Source: Bacteriovorax sp037444575 (GTDB taxonomy: Bacteria; Bdellovibrionota; Bacteriovoracia; Bacteriovoracales; Bacteriovoracaceae). From it: a stretch of DNA of 64,000 bases. The translations under genes and the position numbers were made by a program. The stretch is taken from assembly GCA_037444575.1 (NCBI GenBank), contig JBBIME010000008.1, forward strand, positions 62,001-126,000, given 5' to 3'. The notes below the pieces were generated by a model. The model had not been told where the DNA came from, made no database searches, and was given only the letters and a program-made list of their open reading frames with translations. How positions within the stretch are numbered: position 1 is the first letter of the stretch; each line of letters opens with the position of its first letter. Positions 26,085-33,741 of this stretch are shown piece by piece.

Positions 26085-26873
26085 ATGGACTATAGTATGG
26101 CGAGTATGGAAGTTGATCAAATTTTCTTTAAAAATACATTAAGAAATTTTTGTTACCTAATCACTTTTGATGATGGAGAAATTTATTGTATTGATCCATT
26201 TCACTCAGATGATGTCATTAACCATCTAAAAAATCAGAAATTGAAGGCCATTATTAACACTCACGATCATTGTGACCATTTTTCAGGAAACGAAAAATTA
26301 GTTGAGCATTATGGCTGTATGGTATTGGCACATGCGAATGCCATTGTCCCTCTCAAGAATAGAGATTTAGCTGACCAGGAAATTATTCACGAATGCGGAG
26401 AATGGTGTCTCAAAAGCCTATACACTCCTGGGCACACAATGAGCCATTTGTGTCTGCTGTTGGAAAAATCAGGTATTGCTTACGCTGTATTTACAGGAGA
26501 CTGCTTTTTTAATGCAGGAGTGGGGAACTGTCACAATGGGGGAAATCCCGAAGTGTTGTTTGAAACAATAACTAAGATCTTTGCCAAGTTTCCCGATGAG
26601 CTGTTGATTTATCCAGGTCATGAGTACCTGAAACGGAATCTGGAATTCACTAAAAATTGTGAACCTCAAAACATTAAGGCTTTAGAGTTTTTAAAAAAAC
26701 TGGATGGACTTAATTTAGATGAAGTTTTTTTTATTAATTCCATGAAAACGGAAAGAGAAATAAATACTTTTATTAGACTTGATAGTATAGATTTACGCGA
26801 ACATTTAAATTTAAAAGAAGCAGATTCTAAAAAAGTATTTCTAACGTTAAGAGAACTTAGAAATCGTTGGTAG
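26085..26873 (+). CDS. Metallo-beta-lactamase-fold hydrolase (glyoxalase II-like)
   Basis: This 262-aa protein has the MBL metal motif H60-D-H62-C-D64-H65 (THDHCDHFSG), the later metal ligands in YTPGHTMSHLCLLL and TGDCFFNAGVGNC, and YPGHEYLKRN. This pattern is typical of hydroxyacylglutathione hydrolase and persulfide dioxygenase-like enzymes. The exact substrate cannot be fixed. In-frame ATGs at 26097 and 26106 are alternative starts. Its end overlaps the upstream part of the bcp frame, so the pair may be co-transcribed and share a detoxification role. Confidence 0.82.
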   Translation: MDYSMASMEVDQIFFKNTLRNFCYLITFDDGEIYCIDPFHSDDVINHLKNQKLKAIINTHDHCDHFSGNEKLVEHYGCMVLAHANAIVPLKNRDLADQEIIHECGEWCLKSLYTPGHTMSHLCLLLEKSGIAYAVFTGDCFFNAGVGNCHNGGNPEVLFETITKIFAKFPDELLIYPGHEYLKRNLEFTKNCEPQNIKALEFLKKLDGLNLDEVFFINSMKTEREINTFIRLDSIDLREHLNLKEADSKKVFLTLRELRNRW

Positions 26874-26881
26874 GAGAAGAG

Positions 26882-27355
26882 ATGACATTTCCAAAAGTCG
26901 GCAATATGGCCCCCGCATTTAATTTACTCAATCAAAACGAAGAGAGTGTGGATTTGAAGTCTCTGCGAGGAAAAAATGTTGTGCTCTATTTTTATCCGAA
27001 GGCCATGACTCCAGGATGTACAACTCAGGCCTGTGGAATTCGCGATTTCAAAAAAGAATTTGCGAAACTAAATACTGTCGTTTTGGGAGTAAGCCCGGAT
27101 GAGCCAAAAAGACTTCAAAAATTTATCGAAAAAGAAAAACTTAATTTTGATCTTCTTTCAGACCCAAATCATTCCACTTCCGAAAAATATGGCGTGTGGG
27201 GATTAAAAAAGTTCATGGGGAAAGAATACATGGGTATTATGCGTACGACTTTTATTATCAATCCAGATGGGAAACTTGTGCACATTATGGATGATGTTAA
27301 AACAAAAACTCACCATGAAGATGTAGTAGCTTATATAAAAGAAAATCTTGTTTAA
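26882..27355 (+). CDS. bcp: Peroxiredoxin, Bcp type
   Basis: The product (157 aa) is a thioredoxin-fold peroxidase of the Bcp/PrxQ class that reduces hydrogen and organic peroxides. The peroxidatic cysteine C46 in TPGCTTQACG is followed four residues later by the resolving C51, the standard PrxQ arrangement. The ATG at 26882 has a perfect TAGGAGA ribosome site. An upstream GTG in frame at 26867 is rejected. Confidence 0.92.
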   Translation: MTFPKVGNMAPAFNLLNQNEESVDLKSLRGKNVVLYFYPKAMTPGCTTQACGIRDFKKEFAKLNTVVLGVSPDEPKRLQKFIEKEKLNFDLLSDPNHSTSEKYGVWGLKKFMGKEYMGIMRTTFIINPDGKLVHIMDDVKTKTHHEDVVAYIKENLV

Positions 27356-27368
27356 TTTAGGAGTATAA

Positions 27369-28508
27369 ATGAAATTTGCTATTTCTTTTCTATCTTTAAT
27401 TTTTTTAATAAGTGCAGAGGCCGGAACCCTGCAAGTAATGTCTTATAACGTAGAAAATCTTTTTGATGCCAGTCATGATGAGGGAAAAAATGATTGGACC
27501 TTCCTTCCTAAAGATGCCCCTGGAAAAAATGAAGCCTGTCAAAAAGAAAAAAACAAACATTATCGAAAAGAATGTTTAGATGCTGACTGGACTCAAACTA
27601 AAGTCGATTTAAAAATTTCTCAAATTAAAGAGGTTGTGACCAAAGATCGTCCTCTTCCCGATTTTTTAGGGCTAGTTGAAGTGGAAAATCCAAAAGTAGT
27701 TGGCCTTCTTGCTAAAAAACTTGGATTTGAAAATTTCGAAATGACTGAAAGCCCTGACGAGAGGGGAGTAGATGTCGCTCTCTTATATAAAACATCTAAA
27801 GATATAAAAAAGATTTCTCAAAAGGAACACGTGGTCCCTGTCGATTACGCAACAAGAAATATTTTGGAAGTAGAGTTTTTAATCGCAAATAAATACCCAC
27901 TTACTATTTTTGTAAACCACTGGCCCTCTTTGGCCAATCCGGACTCTTGGAGAGTTAAAGCAGCTGAAATTCTATTTAATAGATCACAGGAAATTTTGAA
28001 AAAAAATCCTGAGATGAGAATTCTTGCGATGGGGGATTTCAATACTGTTGATGACAATAATCCGCACCCTTTTAAAACGGTTCTGTATAAAAATAATTTT
28101 TTCTCAGATGTTGAGGACGCCTTTTTGTCTAACAAGCAAATAGATGAGAAAATCAAAAAATCAAAAGCTCCAGGAACTTATTACTTTGCTCCTAAGGATC
28201 AGTGGAATTCCTTGGATCATTTTTTTGCCAATCAAATGCTAATGGAAGGGAAGGGGCTTAATTTAAACTTAAAATCTTTTGAGATTTATTCCCCGGCGTT
28301 TATCTCTTTTGATTTACATAAGAAAATATATTCTGAAGGCGAAAAGAATGTGAAAATCGTGATTGCCCCTAAGCGCTTTAATCCTAATGGTACAAGCGAA
28401 GCGACAATCGGTTTTTCAGATCACTTCCCAATATTAGTTAAGCTTGATTATCCGGACTCTGTTATTGAGAAAAAATCTGCAGGAAAAAAATCAGGCACTA
28501 AAAAATAG
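27369..28508 (+). CDS. Secreted endonuclease/exonuclease/phosphatase-family protein
   Basis: This 379-aa protein has a signal peptide (about 1-18) and an EEP (DNase I-like) fold: VMSYNVENLF, the catalytic Glu in LVEVENPKV, FVNHWPS, the metal site MGDFNTVDD, and the terminal GFSDHFPILVKL. It should cut nucleic acid or a phosphoester outside the cytoplasm. In a predator it could help digest prey DNA, as could the DRGH nuclease near 38 kb. The stop codon lies inside the downstream terminator stem. Confidence 0.83.
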   Translation: MKFAISFLSLIFLISAEAGTLQVMSYNVENLFDASHDEGKNDWTFLPKDAPGKNEACQKEKNKHYRKECLDADWTQTKVDLKISQIKEVVTKDRPLPDFLGLVEVENPKVVGLLAKKLGFENFEMTESPDERGVDVALLYKTSKDIKKISQKEHVVPVDYATRNILEVEFLIANKYPLTIFVNHWPSLANPDSWRVKAAEILFNRSQEILKKNPEMRILAMGDFNTVDDNNPHPFKTVLYKNNFFSDVEDAFLSNKQIDEKIKKSKAPGTYYFAPKDQWNSLDHFFANQMLMEGKGLNLNLKSFEIYSPAFISFDLHKKIYSEGEKNVKIVIAPKRFNPNGTSEATIGFSDHFPILVKLDYPDSVIEKKSAGKKSGTKK

Positions 28509-28518
28509 TGCCTGCGTT
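28492..28518. terminator. Bidirectional intrinsic terminator
   Basis: CAGGCACTA (28492-28500) and TAGTGCCTG (28506-28514) form a perfect 9-bp stem with an AAAAA loop. It is followed by CGTTTT on the + strand. On the - strand it is followed by a run of seven T residues. It serves the nuclease gene, whose TAG is in the stem, and the convergent gene at 28519. Confidence 0.85.
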
Positions 28519-29334
28519 TTATAGTGAATGTTTTCTGGGATTTTCACCGCACCCTTTATTTGGTGGGCTTCCAAAAGAGTGAAAAAGATTAGTTAATACA
28601 TCTTTGGCCTTTGTGGCAGCTTCCTGGTAAGCAGCTTTTGTAAAAGATTTAGCAATTACTTCAGCGCACCCTCTAGAGACTAAACCAGTTCTTATACTTG
28701 TTTTAATGGCCAACCAGTCAGCATCGTGTTCACTGATGTCTGCTTTGTTTTGAAATGTTGAATGTCGATCTGTTTCATTGCGAAGTGAAATAGCATCATA
28801 CCATTCACCATTTTTGAAATCGACTCCTCGACCTACCATGATGTTACAAAATCCATTCTGAATATAGCGGAACATACTATTTCTTGGTTGGCGGTTAAGA
28901 ACCTTATCTATACTTAGTTCATCTGGAAGTTGCATATCTTTGAGAGTATCGCCGTAAAGTTTTTCAATTCGATCTGTTTTAGGGAGCTTTCTTTCTTTAC
29001 AGACGAGATTGATATAATTTGATTGATACTGCTTTCCGTAACTATCAAATTTTTTTTCTTTTTCTTTTTCACCAACAACGTTTAACCAGTGAGCTTGGAT
29101 AACACATCTTTCAAGGGAATCTTTACTGGTATCAAAAATTTTAGTAGCTGCCTCTGCGTAGGTGTCTCCTAATTTAGCAAACTCATTGTAGGCCGCAGGT
29201 ATGTTACTATTCTTGTTGTATTCACGTGCATTTCTACAAGCATTTTCCAATTGTGAATCTGTAAAAGTTGCAGCATGAGAAAAGTTGATAAAGAGAACGC
29301 TAAATACTGTTGTCGCTTTAATAAATAATTTCAT
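28519..29334 (-). CDS. Secreted protein of unknown function
   Basis: The product (271 aa from ATG 29334, which gives a clean signal peptide ending in SHAA) is not recognised. It is predominantly helical, with eight or so cysteines in the mature part (including CRNAREY, VCKERKLP, GFCNIM and KGCGENPRKH), suggesting disulfide bonds in the periplasm or outside. The conserved-looking stretch HDADWLAIKTSIRTGLVSRGCAEV might be a functional site. It is a single gene ended by the bidirectional terminator. Starting at 29358 would add eight residues before the signal. Confidence 0.6.
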   Translation of the reverse strand: MKLFIKATTVFSVLFINFSHAATFTDSQLENACRNAREYNKNSNIPAAYNEFAKLGDTYAEAATKIFDTSKDSLERCVIQAHWLNVVGEKEKEKKFDSYGKQYQSNYINLVCKERKLPKTDRIEKLYGDTLKDMQLPDELSIDKVLNRQPRNSMFRYIQNGFCNIMVGRGVDFKNGEWYDAISLRNETDRHSTFQNKADISEHDADWLAIKTSIRTGLVSRGCAEVIAKSFTKAAYQEAATKAKDVLTNLFHSFGSPPNKGCGENPRKHSL

Positions 29335-29459
29335 TTTTACATCCATAGAATCCATCAAGAAATTCTTATCTATTAATCATAATGTAACTTTTCAATTGGA
29401 TTTAATGAATTAGGCACAATTAGGTTGTAAATAAAATACATCGACACAAAAGATGTGAA

Positions 29460-29520
29460 TTTAATTGGCAGACTTTTTTTTTTATTTAGGATTTCGAGAA
29501 TTGTTAAATTTTTTTCTCTA
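29460..29520. repeat. Degenerate copy of the M48 gene's 3' end (copy 1)
   Basis: This 61-bp stretch matches 29536-29596 over its whole length with scattered changes and small indels; the core ATTTAGGATTT and TTGTTAAATTTTTT are shared. Copy 2 contains the last codons and stop of the M48 lipoprotein gene, so copy 1 is a tandem duplicate of that end and its trailer. Confidence 0.7.
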
Positions 29521-29535
29521 AGTGACAGCAGTGTA

Positions 29536-29596
29536 TTTAATTTGGCAGTCACATTTTTATATTTAGGATTTTAGAGTTGTTAAATTTTTTCTCCTA
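29536..29596. repeat. Tandem repeat copy 2, overlapping the M48 gene end
   Basis: This is the partner of 29460-29520, with 15 bp between them. It includes the final codons (GEKI-stop, read on the - strand) of the M48 gene and about 40 bp of trailer. No hairpin terminator is obvious in either copy. Confidence 0.7.
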
Positions 29597-30377
29597 ACCC
29601 ATATTTATAAGGGGCCTTTGAATAGATAGCTTCAGCTTCTGGCATCCATTCATTAAGCATTGCTTTTCTGTTGGCATCGCTTGGGTGAGTGGACATGAAT
29701 TCAGGAGGCGCCTTACCTCCGGAAGCAGCACTCATGCGATCCCATAATCTTGGGGCTTCGGCGGGATCATATCCAGCGCGTGCCATATAAATTTGTCCTT
29801 GTTTATCTGCCGCTGATTCGTCTTGACGAGAAAATTTGCGATCAAAGAAGGTGAGTGCAAAAGCGGCAGCAACTCCACCCAAGGCACTTAGTTTTTTGCA
29901 CGTATCTGTTTTACATAAAAATTGTCCGGTGACGATAACAGCGGCTCCCGCGACCATTCCCCAAAGATTTTCTTTGATGGCCCTAGCGTATTGCTGTTTT
30001 CCATGGCGAAGAGTTGCGTGGGCCACTTCGTGACCTAAAACCGCAGCAAGAGCCCCTTCTGTCTTTAGAACTGGCATAATTCCGGTATAGACGGCAATTT
30101 TTCCTCCGGGCATACACCAAGCATTTACTTCCGGGCTTTCAATTAAGACTGTTTCCCACTGAAAATTTTCTCCTGAAGCAGCAGCAATTCTTTTAGATAC
30201 CCTTTGAACAACAGCAGTCCATTCTTTATTGCTTGTTGAAATTTTCGATTTGCTTTTAACTTCTACATAAGCCTTGGCCGCTTCCGCATTTATTTCGGCA
30301 TCAGTTGGCTCTTTTGGTGTAAGGGTCGAACAGCTCATTAAAGAAACAAATAGGATGAAGGAGATTACTTTTCTCAT
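29580..30377 (-). CDS. M48-family metalloprotease lipoprotein (LoiP/BepA-like)
   Basis: The 265-aa product has a lipoprotein signal (FVSLMSC, Cys16) and an M48 peptidase domain with the zinc motif HEVAH (about residue 114, LGHEVAHATLRH), the substrate-region motif NAWCMPGGKIAVYTG and the third-ligand region QDESAADKQG. It resembles the periplasmic LoiP/YcaL/BepA proteases that monitor outer-membrane protein assembly. A hydrophobic stretch after the active site (about 140-185) is typical. The start overlaps the upstream gene's stop by 4 bp. Confidence 0.88.
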   Translation of the reverse strand: MRKVISFILFVSLMSCSTLTPKEPTDAEINAEAAKAYVEVKSKSKISTSNKEWTAVVQRVSKRIAAASGENFQWETVLIESPEVNAWCMPGGKIAVYTGIMPVLKTEGALAAVLGHEVAHATLRHGKQQYARAIKENLWGMVAGAAVIVTGQFLCKTDTCKKLSALGGVAAAFALTFFDRKFSRQDESAADKQGQIYMARAGYDPAEAPRLWDRMSAASGGKAPPEFMSTHPSDANRKAMLNEWMPEAEAIYSKAPYKYGLGEKI

Positions 30378-30727
30378 AATGTACTCTTTTGATCTGGAAT
30401 TGTTTCACTCACTAATATATCGATTGGAAATTTTTCTGTGCAGTACTTGATCATGGATTCCACTTCACTTTTTAAAAGAATATCTCCTTTTAAATCTATA
30501 TCTCTATATTGGGAGTGGGTTTCATAAGGAAGAGTTGAGTAAAAGCATAGGCCATCATTAGCTTCAAGCTGGAAATAGAAAAAAGCGGAGTCCTCTTTAT
30601 TTAAGCGGACCACGTAGTGAAAAAGTTGACTAGAGCAGTTAAGCATATGACCTTCCAAATCCGTTGACTTGTTTTTGATCTGATTTAGAATAAAAGTTAA
30701 GTTATCGCTTTCACATTTACAAGTCAT
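30374..30727 (-). CDS. Small protein of unknown function upstream of the M48 gene
   Basis: The frame extends to 30808, but the upstream part is antisense to the start of the divergent lipoprotein gene, so the ATG at 30727 is preferred (117 aa). No family is recognised. The protein begins MTCKCESD, has few hydrophobic stretches and looks cytoplasmic. It overlaps the M48 gene by 4 bp (ATGA), so they are coupled. No good ribosome site is seen, and its ATG shares bases with the + strand frame at 30726. Confidence 0.5.
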   Translation of the reverse strand: MTCKCESDNLTFILNQIKNKSTDLEGHMLNCSSQLFHYVVRLNKEDSAFFYFQLEANDGLCFYSTLPYETHSQYRDIDLKGDILLKSEVESMIKYCTEKFPIDILVSETIPDQKSTL

Positions 30728-30740
30728 GGAGGACAAAAAA

Positions 30741-31550
30741 GTGAGAAGGAATATTGCCACGAGGGCATCACTTGTATCGATCATTATAGCAAGTGCATTG
30801 TTTTCCACTTCATGTTCATCCTTATGGTCGCGTCGAACTCAGGTTAATTCGGTTCAGCAATCAGAAGGCAGTGCTCCAGTCACTATGGTTCCAAAAGAAC
30901 AGTATGATGAGCTTGCAAGAAAATACCAAGAGCTTTTAAACCAATCAAAACAACAGATAAGCAAAACAGAAGCGCAAGCTCCAGTGGCCGCAACTTCTAT
31001 TGAAGAAAAGAAGTCTGAAGTTCAAGCTAAGCCAGAAGTTGGAACAACAACTTCTATTGATCCATCAGATCTTGTAAATCGTATCGATAAAGCAATTCCT
31101 GATACTGCTAGCGCCGACACAGTAGATGCTCTAAGACCAGAAGCAAAAACAGAAAAGGCCACAGGTCCAGCAGTCCCAACAAGTATGGGAGTGGAGCACG
31201 TCAATGCTACAGATGATATTGATGAGCAGATCATCAGATTGCGTGAGGCCCAAGATCTAGTTCGTGTAAATAAATTTGAGAATGCGCTAACTATTTTAAA
31301 GGATCTTGAAAATTCAAAAGAAAGACAAATTGTCGTAAGAGCGAAGATTATGCTGGGTGATTTGCTATTTAATCAAGGTGAATATGATCTCGCGTCTCAG
31401 GTTTATGAAGAGATTATAAAAAAATATGCATTCTCGGGTTACGTATTAAAGGCACTAGGGAAATTAGTGGCGTGTAATGAAAAATTAAAACAGCCTGAAA
31501 AACAGGCGAAATATTATTCACTCTTACATGATTTTTTTGAGGCAAGTTAA
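30741..31550 (+). CDS. Lipoprotein with TPR-like C-terminal domain
   Basis: The GTG at 30741 is chosen because GGAGGA lies 7 bp before it; the ATG at 30726 would add five residues. The 269-aa product has a lipobox (FSTSC, about Cys24), a low-complexity Ala/Pro/Thr/Lys/Glu spacer (about 45-150) and a helical TPR-type C-terminus (about 165-268, with RAKIMLGDLLFNQGEYDLASQVYEE). It resembles YbgF/BamD-like envelope lipoproteins that bind partners. The LysM gene starts directly after its stop. Confidence 0.75.
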   Translation: MRRNIATRASLVSIIIASALFSTSCSSLWSRRTQVNSVQQSEGSAPVTMVPKEQYDELARKYQELLNQSKQQISKTEAQAPVAATSIEEKKSEVQAKPEVGTTTSIDPSDLVNRIDKAIPDTASADTVDALRPEAKTEKATGPAVPTSMGVEHVNATDDIDEQIIRLREAQDLVRVNKFENALTILKDLENSKERQIVVRAKIMLGDLLFNQGEYDLASQVYEEIIKKYAFSGYVLKALGKLVACNEKLKQPEKQAKYYSLLHDFFEAS

Positions 31551-33716
31551 TTGAATAAATATTTTTTCATTGTCATTCTTGCGAGTCTAATAGCGCCAAA
31601 ATCAAAGGCGCAAGATGCAGTGTCTTCTGATCTAGAAGAAGTGAATGTCTATGAGTCTCTAAAAAAATCTGGAGATGTCCCAGCAACAAAGGCAACGGAA
31701 TCCGATGTTAAAATGTCTACTCTCGAAGAGCAGGATGACATTCAGTCTCTAAAAGAAGATATTGGCGATGTTGTTTTCGATAAAGATAAAAAGAAAGAAG
31801 CTAAGCCAGAAGTTAAGTCAGATAAAGAAGTTAAAGCAGAGATGAAGCCGACTGAACCTGAAGAAAAAAAAGGTCCATTGAAAGCTGAAACACCAAAAGA
31901 GAAGACTGCAGAATCTACTGCATCAGAAAAAGCAGAAATTGTTCCAGATCAAACAACTAATTTTGATGTAGGCAGCGAAGAAAAAAAACTTCTGGAGCTA
32001 TCAAAATATGTAAATAAGAAAATTACTCCTAAAGAATGGGATGATATTGCTGTCAAAGCGAAACTCGAAAAATATGAAGTCCAAAAAGGTGATTACCTTT
32101 GGAAAATTGCCAAAAATTTATTTGGATCTGGATTTTATTATTCAAAAATTTGGGCCTTGAATCCTCAGATTTCAAATCCACATGAAATTGAACCCGGCAC
32201 CATTCTGTCTTTTGATACAGGTGATTCAGAAACACTGCCAAATGTTCAGGTTGGAGAATTTACAGATCAAGAGGAGGAGACTCCAAAATCTGGTATTGCT
32301 AAAGCTAATGGCAATAACCAATCAGGCTGGATAAAGGAAAGAAAAAAACTGATAGACCAAGGTGTTTATTTCCAATTTGCTTCAGAAGAAACTTATGAAG
32401 ACCTTGAGCGATTGGAAAAAATGCAGAGAAATACAGAGTATGAAAAGTATGATCCTCCATTTTCAAATATCGGGATCAGAGAGCCTTCAGACCAATATGA
32501 CAGCACTGGTTTTGACAAGAGCTCAAGAGTTATTTTCAATTATAAAGAAGGATTTTTCTTAAATAGTTTTGTTACAACAAATGTTGTTCAAGATTTAGGG
32601 GAAATTAAAGCGACTCCAAAAGAGTCTGTTTTCATTCATAAACAAGATACTGTTTATGTAAATTTTGATAAATCGGCCAAAGTAAAACCAGGAGATATGT
32701 TCTCTGTTTATACTGCTGGTGGTGAAGTTAAAAACCCTATCTCAGACCGTTCAGGTTTTGTTTATACAACGACAGCTCAGATAAAAGTGATCCGAAAAAT
32801 TGATGACGTTTGGGAATGTCTTGTTGTTGATCAGTCTGGAATTGTGCAGAGAAAAGACCGCATTACAGTTTATACTCCAAAAATTGAAAAAATTGCTAGA
32901 ACATACAGTAAACGAAACGTAGAAGCGGCCATTATTGGAAGCTACAGAGAATCCTTGGTGGGGATTTCTTATGGTGATGTTGTTTACCTGGATCGAGGAC
33001 GCGCTGATGGTGTGGAATTAGGAAATGTTTTTGAAGTTTATTCTTTCGTCGATCGTGGAACGCAAAGAAAAATTACACCAAGTCCAACTTACAAAGTTGG
33101 GGAATTAACAGTTATTAATATTACAGATAATTTTGCGACAGCTCTTGTTACAGGATCTTCAAATGAAATAAGTTTGGGGAGTATTGCAATTACTAAAACT
33201 CAAGAAGAAGCTGCGCGTGCTCTTCGTTTGAAAAATAAAGATAAACTTAAAGATGTGAAAAAGCTCGAAGGGAAGGCCCTCGATGAGTTGGATGTGGAAT
33301 TGAATCTTGATGATGTAAGTCAAGACATTCTCAATAAAGCAGATAAGATTCAATTAACGGAAGACGAGCTTGAAGAATTGGATCGTCAAGAAAGAGATAA
33401 GTCAGTTATTAAGGATTCAGAACGAGATGTAAAAGAGCTTGATCGTCTTGAAGGTGAAATTAAGGATGCTGAGAAATCACTCAATGAATCTAAAGTTGAT
33501 GAAGATAAATTCTTAGAGCAAACGAGCCTTGAAGAGCAAGAGAAGAAGTCGAAGCAACCTGATGCAAATGCTTTTGAATCGATTAATGAAATTGAAAAAG
33601 ATATTGGAAGAAAATATTTAGATGAAGATATCAACAACAAAGAGAATCCTTACGGACTTACAGAGTTTGACCTTGAAGAAGTAGATGAGTTGTTGAATAC
33701 TGGTTCCAAAAAATAA
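31551..33716 (+). CDS. Large periplasmic LysM-domain protein
   Basis: This 721-aa protein starts at TTG immediately after the previous TAA, with GAGGCAAG upstream. It has a signal peptide (about 1-21), an acidic/basic low-complexity region (about 25-150), one LysM domain (about 174-222, YEVQKGDYLWKIAKNLFGSG to IEPGTILSF) that should bind peptidoglycan, a beta-rich middle (about 330-545) and a highly charged helical tail (about 550-720). Together with the preceding TPR lipoprotein it looks like an outer-membrane-to-wall linker. No enzymatic motif is visible. Confidence 0.75.
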   Translation: MNKYFFIVILASLIAPKSKAQDAVSSDLEEVNVYESLKKSGDVPATKATESDVKMSTLEEQDDIQSLKEDIGDVVFDKDKKKEAKPEVKSDKEVKAEMKPTEPEEKKGPLKAETPKEKTAESTASEKAEIVPDQTTNFDVGSEEKKLLELSKYVNKKITPKEWDDIAVKAKLEKYEVQKGDYLWKIAKNLFGSGFYYSKIWALNPQISNPHEIEPGTILSFDTGDSETLPNVQVGEFTDQEEETPKSGIAKANGNNQSGWIKERKKLIDQGVYFQFASEETYEDLERLEKMQRNTEYEKYDPPFSNIGIREPSDQYDSTGFDKSSRVIFNYKEGFFLNSFVTTNVVQDLGEIKATPKESVFIHKQDTVYVNFDKSAKVKPGDMFSVYTAGGEVKNPISDRSGFVYTTTAQIKVIRKIDDVWECLVVDQSGIVQRKDRITVYTPKIEKIARTYSKRNVEAAIIGSYRESLVGISYGDVVYLDRGRADGVELGNVFEVYSFVDRGTQRKITPSPTYKVGELTVINITDNFATALVTGSSNEISLGSIAITKTQEEAARALRLKNKDKLKDVKKLEGKALDELDVELNLDDVSQDILNKADKIQLTEDELEELDRQERDKSVIKDSERDVKELDRLEGEIKDAEKSLNESKVDEDKFLEQTSLEEQEKKSKQPDANAFESINEIEKDIGRKYLDEDINNKENPYGLTEFDLEEVDELLNTGSKK

Positions 33717-33741
33717 TATTTAATTAAATAAGGTAAAAAAT

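Noticed and set aside
30728..30808. N-terminal extension of the 30374-30727 gene resembling a signal peptide
   Set aside because: The hydrophobic run is the antisense of the divergent lipoprotein's signal sequence, so it is best explained as a mirror effect.
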